Of a DNA stretch of 64,000 nucleotides, positions 1-11,029 are shown one piece after another (position 1 is the first letter of the stretch; each line of letters starts with the position of its first letter). The translations under genes and the position numbers were made by a program. Below the pieces are notes generated by a model. It was not told where the DNA came from, did no database searches, and worked only from the letters and a program-made list of their open reading frames with translations. Source of the DNA: Vitellaria paradoxa (lineage: Eukaryota; Streptophyta; Magnoliopsida; Ericales; Sapotaceae); NCBI GenBank assembly GCA_019916065.1, contig CM034241.1, positions 12,499,223-12,563,222 of the forward strand, in the 5' to 3' direction.

Positions 1-484
1 GGGCAACGTTTCAAGTGTAAGGCACAGCGAGCTATGTTTTTGCATCAAATTAGAAGAACTTAAAAGATGATCTACTCAAATGGAACATGGTGACCTCTAG
101 TAGAATAGAATCCATGAAAGATTTGATTATGTGGAACATCAACGGCTAAATAAGAAGGATGAGATAGATCTACTTACAGACAAGGCGGTGACTAAGGAAA
201 AGGAGGCAATAAGTCAGGAGTTTAAGCATATAACTAAAATAAAAGGATAAGTTGGCATTAAAAATAGAGTCTTGTGGCTAAAAGATGGTGATAGAAATAC
301 AATTTTTTTTCATATGATGCTAAATTCATATGCAAGAACAAACGACATAGCCAAAATCGTCATTGATGATAGAGTGATAGAGCAAAAAGGAGAGGTTAGG
401 AATGGGATTGTTTGGTTCTATTCAAATTTAGTCACTAAAAGGGAGAATTGGAGACCACAATTGGATGGTTTAGGGTCTCTTTGA
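1..484 (+). pseudogene. LINE (L1-type) fragment, region just before the reverse transcriptase
   Basis: Decayed piece of a plant non-LTR retrotransposon ORF2. The frame at 272-484 reads WLKDGDRNT then FFH, and ends with the WRPQLDGL motif, the conserved linker between endonuclease and reverse transcriptase in plant L1 elements. Upstream, in another frame, 57-86 reads NLKDDLLKWN, also typical of this linker, so at least one frameshift lies between. An in-frame stop precedes the 272 frame (at about 247). No catalytic YADD block is present; the rest of ORF2 is cut off by the left window edge and by a different AT-rich repeat starting at about 476. Family call is from remembered motif conservation. 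Confidence 0.8.
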
Positions 485-580
485 TAACACTGCCATTTTT
501 TTATTTATATTTAACTATTTATATTTTTTGTTTTTTGTTTTCTGTTATTATTTTTTTCCCTGAAATGAAATAGAGTGTTC
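476..580 (+). repeat. end fragment of the TTTGATAACACTGCC repeat family
   Basis: Begins TTTGATAACACTGCC and continues through T-rich sequence to CCTGAAATGAAA. The same end, diverged, is seen at about 19643, 30606 and, inverted, at about 42075. Only the outer 100 bp are present here, abutting the LINE fragment. Confidence 0.55.
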
Positions 581-1730
581 ATAGTCTATTTGTTATTTTG
601 ATTATTGTTATGCTTAAACTACAATGCAAATGATAAAGATAATCATCTTGCAATTAGAGTAGGTCCCCTAATTTATAATGGCCTTGCTTGATCCGTTTGG
701 AGTAATACAATTGATTTCAAGTGTGTGTATCAGCTTGCCATCTCCACGTCAGGTTTATATTAGATGTTACACTAGCTTCACAAAGGAACGATGCCTTAGA
801 GGCTAGGGCCCCATAGGACATTCCAGAACCACTTGACTAGAGGCCAAAGATAAGGACTTTCTAGTCACAAAATGATCTTGCATCTACCATCTTCATCCTT
901 TTAAGATCCTTGTTAGAGCATTTTAGAATTGGTGATTAAAATCTCTCGCCGCAATGGAATGCCACTATCCTCCCTCATCACTCGGGGCTCTTCTGTGTAC
1001 ACCATTCGGGACCTCCGGGTTTGGAACAACTATTACCTTAGCTTAAGAGCAAGACTCAGGATCCCACACTACAGGAGCCCCTGCCTATAAGCAGCACAAA
1101 GGTCTCATGGCCCTTGTACTCACGCATAAGATTGTTAGGGACTAATAGCTTTGCACTTAGACTTTGAGATCTATTAGGCTTCCTTAACTAGTCTTTAGAT
1201 AAAGGCATTATTAAATAAACCTGCCAGAACATGCTCACCCGCAAAGTAGGACCATGATTCATGTAATACACAATCATATGAGGATGCCATTATTGTAAAT
1301 CCAAGTTGTCCTCTCGCTAACAGTGGGTCAAATTATGCAAAGTTGGCCACCTATCCTAAGGACCACCGTCCTGAGATTGTGGAGGGCAATCTCATTTGTC
1401 TGACCCTCCACCTATAACTTCCCTCTTCGTCTATCTTATGTGATTCTAACCCTTCACATGAACCTTTACTTCAACGCGCTCTATCTTGCTCCAGGCTATC
1501 TAAACTTTCACTTCACTCACTTCTAGCGAGTCCTGCCATTAACAACTATCAATATTGTTCCTGGTCAACTAGTGTAGCTAATCACCCACACCAAATAAAA
1601 CTAGGTTCCTCCACTATGAAGATAAGTTGTCAAAGTCCAATTATTGTGAACAATTTAATCATTGGATATGATGATCATCTAGTCTCCATATCTTGGTCAA
1701 TTGGTTAGCAAACAAGTGTCAAGGTGAAGC
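581..1730. other. unassigned stretch, less AT-rich than its surroundings
   Basis: No open frame longer than a few dozen codons and no motif I recognise. Base composition is clearly less AT-rich than the following 15 kb, with short GC-rich words around 950-1100 and 1360-1440, which suggests an old retrotransposon interior or LTR rather than ordinary intergenic DNA. No primer-binding site or TG...CA ends were found. Confidence 0.3.
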
Positions 1731-1900
1731 CTCCATTCTGTCACCAAACCATAAAACTTAAGAGTCCCATGTTGCACACCAAATGGCTTCCATTCTGTCA
1801 CCCAACCGTATAACTTAAGAGTGCATGATGCACACCAAATGGCTTCCATTCTGTCACCAAACCATATAACTTAAAAGAGTCCCACGATGCACACCAAATG
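1731..1900. repeat. tandem repeat, three copies of about 57 bp
   Basis: Three consecutive units share CCATTCTGTCACC (at about 1733, 1790 and 1846), a central ATAACTTAAGAG and a shared GCACACCAAATG end. Copies differ by a few substitutions and small indels. Confidence 0.85.
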
Positions 1901-3109
1901 AATTTAGCGTAGCTAGCCCTGCCTCATGGTTTAGTCGGGCTTGTGCTAAAGATTCCTTCAACACTAAAGCATACACAATAATCATGCAAGGGGTTTATTT
2001 AGTATACCAGGATGCACAATTAGTTTTTGTTGCCTTGTGGTATTAGCATTTGTTCACCTAAGCATTTTGTGACTTGTTATTGTCTTACTCGATTAGTCAG
2101 ACGACTCAGACCCGAACTAACCTGAAGTCTCATGTGTCAGTTGGATATGGTTTCTTGGTGCATTTGCACACATCATTATATAAAGTAAACATGTTGAATT
2201 TATATCCTTCATGACATTTCATGTCATTATACCTTTTGCTTATTGTGTTATCTTCGGACTTCTGTATAATAATGTTTTTGAACAGCTTATTGAAGAACAG
2301 TTTGCTAGCAGGGGCCACCTGCTTGATGATAATTGGTAGTGCACCGACTCTTTTTCTCTCCCAGTGTCTCTTGGAAAGTAGGAATCTCAAGACAAATTAC
2401 AGAAAAATCTTTCAACCCAAAACTCAACAAAACTTGACCCAATGGGTTCAATTTTCTGTGAAGTTTTGAACTCCAACCATTTGAGTTGGAAGTACCTTTT
2501 TATTGACCATATGTCACTCAATCAGCATGGCATACATGGTGCCTTAATCTGGAGCATCTCCTCTTAACGTGTTAACTGACTTGGTGTGGTTGGCTTGTTT
2601 TCCAAGGACAAGTAGTGATTTATTGGGAAATCAGTCATCATTTTGATGTTTGGCTTGATTGGGAGGTCACTTGACTTGCTTGCTTACCCCTCTCTCAGGG
2701 ACTGGGAGTTGAGGACTAAATTGTCTGTCTTCCATTTAGTTATGTAGCTTGAAAGGTGCCACCTGATTCTGATTAATTAAGAGCCAATCAGCCGTTAAAT
2801 TCATTAGCATGATAGCTTCAGTGTTTATTTTATTAAATCCAATTCTGGTCTCCTTAATCCAATCCCCCACACCCTTTTCCAAAGTCCATACCTGCTTTGG
2901 TTTACCTCTACAGCGGCTGAATGATATTTTGTTTTAAGTCATTTCCACTTGTGATCAAGTAACCTGTGGTTTTTGCCTTCTATTGTTGTATCATTTAACC
3001 TGAACTATGAAAGCAAATTTCCAGGGAATATTTACATTTTTATCAGTAATACTGAAGGACAGTCCTCAAGCTTATGGATCTTCAGGGGGCAATTTGATCT
3101 CATCAGGAG
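1901..3109. other. intergenic; 3' flank of HKT1
   Basis: Downstream side of the minus-strand HKT1 gene. No convincing coding sequence; overlapping frames at 2130-2470 show no family features. The HKT1 3' UTR should occupy the part just below 3110, but I cannot place a canonical AATAAA signal. Confidence 0.4.
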
Positions 3110-6100
3110 CTATAGGAGCTTCCATGCTCGGCCTCCATCCATATTGCATTCCTTGACTCGTCCAAAAATCATGACCACAATGAGAATTAGTTTCCCTTCA
3201 TCACTCCATCTTCCTGAGAATCCATACCATTTAGTCTTGCAGTTTCCAGGCTTTAGCTGTCGGGTACAACTGTAGCCAGTTGTATACCCAACATTTCCGT
3301 ATGCACTGCAAATAAATTGCAACTGTAAATTATTCCAGATTCGGACGTTTAACAAGTACACGCTTTATCATTGTTGTCATCATGAACACCATCAACATCA
3401 ATGCATCATTCCAAACAGATTCATCAGTGAATAAAATCTAGGGAAATGGATGGACATCCCGTGGAATTGAAATACCTCTTTAATTCCACTTCTTATAGAA
3501 TTTGGTTTCAAAAATTTCGGTGGCAATTGATTTGTTTTTTTTTTTTTTTTTTTCTATTTTTTATTGTAAGCTTATTTGTCATTTTACACTTTTAAAAACA
3601 AGAAAATAGTTAAAAATATATTTGGTCACTAATGTTTTCAAATTTTATTTAAAAAACAGAAAATAAGTTTACATATAAAAAAAAAATAAAAAATTATTTT
3701 AATTATTTTTAACCCAAAATAAAGAAAATATCAAAATAAAGAAAACGGAGCATTTTATGTTTCTTTATTTTAGAATTTTTAAAACATAAAACACATAAAA
3801 TAGAATTAAAACAGAAAAACAAACCAAATGCTATTTTATTTTTTTGGATGTGTTTGTTCCATGAAAAATTAGTTACTGTGATAAGTTTTAGCAAATAACT
3901 GAATGATGTAATTTCATAAGTAGACGGTATATTTATATATTATGCTATTTCTATTTGTGTTGATACATCTTGTTCAATATGTTTATATGTTTTTTGGTTC
4001 TTCCCATTTAATGCAAATTTTTTCACGACAACGATTTTTTTTTTTCTTTTTAATTTAAGTTCATGTGTTATTTATCCTGATGGCATTGTAATGGGTATGC
4101 TATTAAACCAATAAAAGTGTCCATTCTTCACATTAAACAGAAATTTATGTGTGTATATATATATATATGATAGTTGATGTAATATCACTTTTTGTTCGGA
4201 AAAGATCATCAATAGCAAAAGGAAAAAGAACCACAAAAACAAGAATTGAAAGGTTACCTTATCACTTCAACTACTATGTTCAACAAGCTGAAGTTAAGGG
4301 GATCTTCCTTCATCCTTTCATTCTCTGCTATGCAAATAAGAATGACAAAGATGGCCAGATAAGAAAGATGTGAAAATAAGATGTCCTCCACCACCTTTGG
4401 TCGTCTTTTCTTTTTCCTTTCACACTCTTGTTGACATTGTTCATCATCTTTTATGGGTAGAAATGAAGTGTAAGGAGGAAGGTACCTGTCAAGAAAAGTT
4501 TTTTGGAAATTTTTTTCAGTTCAAAACTATTATAACATGTCAATTAGGTATAAGTAACTTCTTAAAATTAATTTCCTTCCAAAGCTGAATCTGATGTTAT
4601 AATGTTTTCTATGTATTTAGGATTAAAATCGACTTACAACCCATTGTTATTTAAAAGTTGCAACAAAACTATGTTATGGGTATAATGTTGTGTTCTTGCT
4701 CCCATGATTGTGGTAGTAGTTTACAGCTGTGTTTGTCATTTTCTGGTTTTGTCATGGATTAACGTTATGTTTGGATTGCGGCCATTTTGTAGGGGTGTTT
4801 GGTTAATAAAAAATTGGGTAAAAAGAAAAATAAAATAAGAAAATATGATGGATTTATTTGGAGTTGTATAAAAGTGTATAAAATAAAATAAAATTGTAAA
4901 AATAAATGTCTTATAATTCGTGTAATGAGTAAAAATTTTAAATTTTATTCTCCTAATTTATGTTTATAAAGATTTGTAGGATTTATGTTGTTTTGTTTAA
5001 TTCTAAACGGAAATGTGAAATGTAAAAATTTTTTATTAAAAAAAATATAAAAAGTAATTAAAATTAATAAATCTTGATAATTTCTAATAACGTCAAACAG
5101 GACCGTTGACGTAATTTCAGAAAATCTGACAACTATATTGATAATGCACTGACAACCAAGAAAAAGAATAAAAGAAAAAGTGAGGATAGAATAGTCATCA
5201 GGTAAATGAAATGTCCTAAGAGATATTATGCCATGACGTGAATATTTAGACATTGCATATGACATTTTACAATAAAACTGTAATCATAATCAATCGTGAG
5301 CATGAAACAGGGATGAAATGTTATAGCAAATAAAAAATATCGAGTAAGTTTGGGGTGATAAAAAGTGAAATAAAATTAAATAAAATATAATTTAAAAAAA
5401 AATTTTGTATCTAATGCATGCATCTTAAATTGTATTTTTTAGAGATGAATAATAAGATTCCTATTCTGACGGATTGAATTTTTGTTTGGACAAATTTAAA
5501 ATTTTATGTAGTCATTACTTTTTTGCACTATAATCTGTTTAAACAGATTATAAGAACCGTTTGAATAGAAGTTGGCCACGCAAATCCATCAAAACAGTTT
5601 CTACAATCCGTTGAAATGGTTTTTACGACTCACGAAAAATAATCAAAGTGAGTGTCATTCGGTAGTTTGAAAGTTCATAGTGAAAATGGTGAAAAAATTT
5701 TTACTATTTGATCAACCGAATTCTAACTATCGATTTTTTTTTTAAATTTTTAAAAAAGTATTGAATTTTTTTTAAAATTTAAAAATGCGAGAATATATAA
5801 AAATATATAAAGATTTTTAAAAATTTTTATCAAAATTTAGTACATCAAACGCACGCATAACGACAATCGTCGGACAATAATGGATTATTTTAAATTATAA
5901 CGGAGATTTTGACTTTTAATGTAATAATTGATAAAACAATAATGCGTTATGTTTTGTTTGTCAAAAGCCTCTGTACCATAATTGAAAGCTTTTTGTGTTT
6001 GATGCAACTTGGCTTGCAGTTTGTGTTATGTTATCTAACTAGGAGGTGATTTCCAGAGAGAGAGAGAGAGAGCGCTATGAAGACTCACATCATTACGACA

Positions 6101-7329
6101 AATAGCACCAAGATGGCTGGAGAGAGGGTCGAGAGATCAACAACATTTTCACCCGCATGCCTAGAGTTCACGGTTTGAAACAACACTGCAACAACTTTCT
6201 GAAGAGAATTCAACCCACTTAAGGCTGCTGAGTTCCACTCCATAGAGCAGAAGAGTATAAACTGTATGAGGATGAATCCCAGAACAGTGAGCACCAGCAG
6301 CGATGAATGAAGGTCCGGAAGCAAGTGAGGATATTCAATTTCCCTCACATTCTTTAGCAGGTAATTTGATTCATCCTTCTTCGCAAACTTCCCCAAAAAC
6401 CATATTAAAAATCTCAAGCAGGATGGAAACAATGTATTCCCAAGAAGGACCTGAGGAATAAGGATTAGGAGGAGACCAGAATTCTTCCCAAAGAGTGTCA
6501 TGTTTTCATTTGTTGGGATAAAACCACAGTTTGCAAAAGTTGAAACAACTGTGAAGATGGAGAAAGTGAAAAAGCTGAGGCCCTTGTTTTTAAGGACATC
6601 TCGTGAACTTGGAACAAGAGTTACATGCACAAAAAGAAGTACTATTCCCACCACATGAATCACTAGAAAATAGCCCGAAACGATATAGCTCAAAAACTTA
6701 ATCGATGCAGACTTTAGTTTGCTATCTAACGGCTCGACTTGGTTTTGAAACTCTACCTCTAATTCTGGTTTCTCGGAATCAATTTCTGTTACCATTCCCA
6801 ACTCTAGTTGATCAAGAACATTTGTGGGACATGGTGGACTAAGTTTATCTCTAGTGGAGTCGACCTTGTTTTCGGTTTTGCAGAACCTCCTAAGCTTGAA
6901 CCTCCTCATATGAAGTGCAAACATAGAGGTGAAAACCTTCCCACCTATGAACATCAAGATGGTTAGAACAAGGAGCTGAGTGTTAGAGAAAACCTCCATT
7001 TCAACAGAGGACATGCTTGAAACTGTAGTCGCCGACACAGATGTAAAGAGCAAATCTAGGTTCCTAGGCCCAAACGAATCCGTTCTCGGCTTCAGAGCCT
7101 TGAGAACAACAAAACCCAGAACGGAAACAGAGAGAAAATAAAGAAGCTCTGTTGAAACTAGGTTCATGCAAAGAACAACGTAGCTGTAGAAACGCACGAT
7201 AAGAAAGCCCGCTGACCTGCAAAAATAGGCCAACATAAGACGTGAAAAGCTGGGTAGGCGTTGCAGTTTGTTCATGAACGAACCGAAATTCATCATATCT
7301 TCTAGGAAGAGCATGAAGTGCGTACGCAT
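3110..7329 (-). CDS. HKT1: class I HKT high-affinity sodium transporter, three exons
   Basis: Sodium transporter of the Trk/HKT family; in plants class I members retrieve Na+ from xylem at the plasma membrane of stele cells (family knowledge). Exons on the minus strand: 7329-6089, 4485-4258, 3305-3110; introns are GT-AG and phases match (AT|G, then AG|T). The joined frame is 554 residues. Landmarks: first pore loop about 95-112 with Ser107 in VSSMSSVEMEVFSN, the serine that marks class I Na+-selective members; second pore STFANCGF with Gly269; third NSRHAGE with Gly393; exon 2 supplies YLPPYT and a membrane segment; exon 3 gives the fourth pore SAYGNVGYTTGYSC and the basic GRVKECNMDGGRAW tail. 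Three exons, as in Arabidopsis HKT1. The start at 7329 is the first in-frame Met; Met12 or Met13 are alternatives. No stop or frameshift seen, so probably functional. Confidence 0.93.
3519..3836. repeat. MITE-like repeat in HKT1 intron 2 (CAAACCAAATG family)
   Basis: AT-rich element whose right end carries AACAAACCAAATGC and whose inverted counterpart GCAATTGATTTG lies at the left. Internal words AAAATAGTT, GTTTACAT and AACCCAAAATAA recur in the copies at 12271, 15331, 27936 and 34921. It fills about a third of the 952-bp intron. Confidence 0.6.
4795..5104. repeat. MITE-like repeat in HKT1 intron 1
   Basis: Left end AGGGGTGTTTGGTTAATAA is matched in inverted, imperfect form by the right end AATAACGTCAAACAGGACC. 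About 310 bp, AT-rich, no coding capacity. The G-run followed by GTTTGG is shared with many other MITEs in this window. Confidence 0.5.
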
Positions 7330-7375
7330 GTTTGTATGTATGTTTATGTGTGTGTATTCTTGTGTATTGAGTCCA

Positions 7376-7399
7376 TCATATATCTTCTAGGAAGACCAT
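7376..7399 (-). promoter_or_regulatory. upstream ORF in the HKT1 leader (7 codons)
   Basis: ATG at 7399-7397 opens a frame reading MVFLEDI and stops at 7378-7376. It ends 46 bp before the HKT1 ATG. Its sequence is a near copy of the main start region, which reads MLFLEDMM from the internal ATG at residue 6, so it appears to have arisen by local duplication. A uORF in this position would be expected to lower translation of the main frame; this is inference and depends on the real transcription start. Confidence 0.6.
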
Positions 7400-7440
7400 G
7401 ATGCACGTGTGTATATATTTGTTCTGTGTTGCTCATGGGC

Positions 7441-7446
7441 TATATA
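7441..7446 (-). promoter_or_regulatory. candidate HKT1 TATA box
   Basis: The minus strand reads TTGTATATAGCCC, a good plant TATA element, about 115 bp upstream of the ATG. Transcription would then start near 7410-7415 and include the uORF at 7376-7399. Other AT-rich words are nearby, so this is the best candidate rather than proof. Confidence 0.45.
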
Positions 7447-7570
7447 CAAGGGGGAGTTCATGACCCCATCTCTCTTTCTTTCGTGGTTCTCATAGAAGTG
7501 GATCTTCAATCACCTTAGACTCTCTAGTAACTTCTTTCTTCGTTCAAGGCTTTGTTCCGTTAGTTTTAGG

Positions 7571-7687
7571 CTCCGTTTGTTTTAATATAAAATATTTTAT
7601 TGTGTTTTAGGAAAATATTCTTAAAAAACATAAGCAAAGGCGTTTGTATCTTTTTTCTAAAAATATTTTATATTGGAACAAACGAAA
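7571..7687. repeat. short foldback MITE upstream of HKT1
   Basis: Left arm CTCCGTTTGTTTTAATATAA (7571 on) pairs with the right arm ending TTGGAACAAACGAAAT (to 7687); the arms continue through AAATATTTTA. About 117 bp, only some 125 bp beyond the candidate TATA box, so it may lie within the HKT1 promoter. Confidence 0.6.
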
Positions 7688-7726
7688 TGCTAATTTATAG
7701 TATTTTCAAAAAATCAATTTTACTAT

Positions 7727-8063
7727 GGGTGTATTTGGAGCCCCAAAAAAAATCAAAAGTTTTCATAAGTAAAATTTTGTTGGAGTTTGGAGTATAAAAA
7801 ATTATTATGAAATGATTGTTGAATGTTTATGTTTGATTTAATATAAAGTTGTTAAAAATTATATAAAGTGACAAATGGTAAAATTTTATTAGATGATTTT
7901 GAAAATTTATGTAACTTTTTGTACAAATATCAGATCAATTCTTTTTAAAATCTAGCAAAATCCGTTAGAATACACTATTTTGGTCCGTTCCAATAGATTT
8001 TGAAATTTTTTGAAGTTTAAAAACATAACAACTTTTGAAATTTTTGATACTCCAAACACCCCC
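7727..8063. repeat. MITE, TTTGGAGT family
   Basis: Left end GGGTGTATTTGGAGCCCC, right end inverse GGGGGTGTTTGGAGTATC. Internal AAGTGACAAATGGTAAAATT (inverted) matches the copies at 9503 and 22074. No coding capacity. Confidence 0.65.
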
Positions 8064-9502
8064 TATATTTCATGAAAATGTTTTACTAGCTAGGATGAGA
8101 GTTGAATTATTTTCAAAAAGGAAGTATTATTTAGAAACACGGTGTAAAGAGTTTATTTTTATTTTTATTTATATTTTTTAAATACATTTCACGCTTGTTT
8201 AGTTTAAGATACGCGAAGGTGAGAAACTCATAGAGGAGGAGAAGGAAAAATTTAAATTAATAAGAGACAAGTTTTTGGAAACTTATTGACGTGTAGTGGT
8301 AGATCTAACAAATTTGGCCAATGTAGGCGAGCTAGTACTGTTGGTTGCTGGAGAGTAAGAACAAATGAGCCTCGACTAGAGCTAGATCAAGATCCATTTT
8401 TTAATTGAACATATTTTCACTTCGCCTTTCATGTTTGTAATATAGGTTTTAAGAGACATTTTTAGTTTATAATCGAATTACTGACGAGTATCGTCGATAT
8501 TCTAGCAACACAATCACACAAACCATGCTATGGGAGATTTGGAGTATAACCCGGCTAATTACAAAATTGTTGTATCATTTTTAATACAAAACCCTTACTT
8601 ACTGTTCTGGTCCTGCTTGTGATTGGTGCGTCCTTTATGATTAGTGTGTTTTTTCCTTCTATATAAAGAATAATATATATATATATATATTTATAACATT
8701 TGAGTTTGGGCCTTCGCCTACTCTGTGGGCCAAACGTGGGTCCGCCTCTATTGACGTGGATGGTTCTCGGCCCTGTTCAACTGAGACATGGCCCGTGTAT
8801 CGTGCTGGCAAGGACACTGATTGCACATGGTTTGAGTCTGTTTTTGTGGGGTCACAAATTGTCCTGCATCCAAACAGGGCAAGGGGAGGAGTTGCACGCA
8901 TTTCTTTTATTTGTCTCATACATTTGAGAGTTCGGGGTGTTTTGGTAGCTCAAGTTTTACAAATATTTTCAAGGTTATTTTTTTTATTTTTTTTAACTTT
9001 TGATCATTCTTATTTTTTATTCATTTATTTTAAAATTTTAAATTTTACTAATTTGTATAACTTTTTGTTAATTTTTATCAAACTTTACCAATCTCTATTA
9101 ACTTTTTATAATTTTTCTTATCAAAATCATCTAAATTGGTCTTATCAATTTAAAAATCTGAAGTCTTATATAGTATACGAAAATCATTCATACCGGTGTT
9201 ATCAGAAACCTTGAGTTTACCTCTTGAAACAAAATATAACAGGCGCATTTTACATTTTTCAACTATTTGTTAAATTTTAGCCTTCCAATTGCTCTGTTTG
9301 AATAGGATCAAACCTTGCTCGTTATTATATTTTGATTCTGCTTGATTTGTTACATTGTGGGGTTTGTCATGTCATTTTGTTAGGATATGCATACATGATT
9401 ATATATTCTGCTTACTGTGGACGCGAAGGAATAACTGCCAACAGAATCCACATACACGGCAGTTGAGTAATTGAGGAAAATGTTTTGAATTTGCTTTGAT
9501 TA
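8064..9502. other. intergenic, no gene supported
   Basis: Mostly AT-rich. A block at about 8700-8930 is distinctly richer in G and C and holds overlapping frames of 75-150 codons on both strands, but these show no family features. An (AT)n run lies near 8672-8691. Confidence 0.4.
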
Positions 9503-9658
9503 GGGCTCGTTTGGAGTCCCAAATAAAACTAAAAAACTTCAAAAAACTTCAAAAGTTTTCAAATCCTTCCAATCACATTTTGCCACCTATCATTTTTACA
9601 TCACATTAATCCAATCCATTGATTTTTTTTTATTTTATTTGGGACTCCAAACGAGCCC
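9503..9658. repeat. MITE with near-perfect 26-bp inverted ends
   Basis: Ends GGGCTCGTTTGGAGTCCCAA and its exact inverse, continuing through ATAAAA. 156 bp; flanked by TA on each side (9501-9502 and 9659-9660; wider context TTA and TAA). Internal CCACCTATCATTTTTACATC resembles the copy at 22074. This is the best preserved member of the TTTGGAGT family here, probably Harbinger- or hAT-derived; family assignment is uncertain. Confidence 0.85.
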
Positions 9659-9694
9659 TAAGTAAACATAATAATTAGGTTCAGCAGCCCTTAG

Positions 9695-10037
9695 GGGGTT
9701 TGAAAGTTTAAAAAAATTTAAGTTTTGGTAGTTTTTTGGATTCTTTTTTTTTTTTTTGTATTTTTTTATGTGTTTGGTTGAATCAAGTAGAATTTTTAGT
9801 ATTTTTTAGTAACTTTTGAGTGTTTGGTAAATTTTTTACTGTAGCAAAGTAAAAAAATGGTAACTTTTGAGTGTTTGATATGTTTTTTTATTGTAACAAA
9901 TCAAAAAAATTGTAATTATGGAGTGTACTTTTTACTGTAGCAAATAAACAAAATGAGAAAATTTATGATTTTGTTAAACACACCAAAAGTTACAAAATAT
10001 AATTTTTGGTATTTTTTTGAGTGGGCAAACGGCCTCT
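9695..10037. repeat. MITE-like repeat with ACTGTAGCAAA motifs
   Basis: Bounded by GGGGGTTTGAAAG and the inverse-type end GGGCAAACGGCCTC. The interior repeats AACTTTTGAGTGTTTG twice and TTTTTACTGTAGCAAA twice. Related words occur at 14428-14770. Confidence 0.5.
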
Positions 10038-10268
10038 TAGTGGCTACTTTCGTGATTGATTTTTTTTAATTTATTTTTTTATTTTTTATTTTTTAACCTT
10101 TGGTATAAGGGCATAAGTGTCTTTATGTGTCGGCCAAAAAGAGGGAATAAGGTACAAAACTGTGCCCTTTTTCTTTTTATCTTTTTGTCTTCCAATAAAC
10201 GGCATATAGAATTTAAATCCACGTCATTTACTCAAAGCATAGAATCCTTTTTACTGTGGAGAAATTTT

Positions 10269-10425
10269 GGAGGGTGTTTGGTTGATAAAAATTAATTAGA
10301 ATTTATTAATTTTTATAAATTTTTTGTACTTTTTTCAATTAAATTTAAACACATATTACTTTTTCATCAAATTTTTATATTTTTACTGTATTTTTTGGTC
10401 GAACTTTTGTTGACCAAACACTCTC
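10269..10425. repeat. short MITE, GGGTGTTTGGTTGA ends
   Basis: Left end GGAGGGTGTTTGGTTGA and right inverse GAGAGTGTTTGGTCAA; about 157 bp of AT-rich interior. Confidence 0.6.
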
Positions 10426-10706
10426 TTTACGCTACTATAGTCATGTTTAGAGAGCATTTAGAGGTATAATTTTTAACAATTTTTGACATTTTTTATAAAA
10501 AAAAAATTGTTAATTATAATTTTTGATATATTTGATGAAATAAGTAGCAATTTTTAGTAATTTTTAATAATTTTTTACAACTTTTAAATATTTGATAAAA
10601 ATTTTGGTAACTTTTGACAATTCTTAGCAACTTTTGATAACTTTTAACATTTTTTAGTAACTTTTGAATTGAGAAATTATTGTAGTAAATTGGGTGGTAA
10701 TTTTTA
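10426..10706. other. AT-rich repeat debris
   Basis: Many short, related words of the type TAACTTTTGACAATT arranged irregularly; looks like the interior of a MITE family rather than a tandem array. No gene. Confidence 0.35.
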
Positions 10707-11029
10707 GACTCTGTTTGCAGGAGTAAAAAAGAGTAAAAATATATCAATTTTTGGTGTTTTAAATGTTTGATAAAATATCAAAAGTTGTTACTTTTATTGA
10801 GTTGACAATTTGTTGATACACTAATTTTTGCTGAGTTAACTAAAGGTATAATAGTTATTTCATTTTAATTCAACTTAAAAGTTAATAAAATTTTTACCAA
10901 ACACCTAAAAGTTATCAAAGATTATTAAAAATATTTATTTATTTTACCTCGTGCACACACACAAAGTAATTTGTTTACCAACTAAGTTTTGTCAAAAAGT
11001 TATTAAAATTTTGATTTCAAAATGAGGCC
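10707..11029. repeat. MITE, copy A of a 320-360 bp family
   Basis: Begins GACTCTGTTTGCAGGAG, ends AAAATGAGGCC. Alignable by eye over most of its length with 15858-16219: both contain GTGTTTGATAAAAT-like, TTGAGTTGACAA-like and ACCAAACAC words in the same order. Confidence 0.65.

Noticed and set aside
8659..9214. Overlapping 75-152 codon frames on both strands in a less AT-rich block
   Set aside because: No family motif, frames overlap on opposite strands, and the longest continues into T-rich low-complexity sequence. Reported only as an unassigned block.
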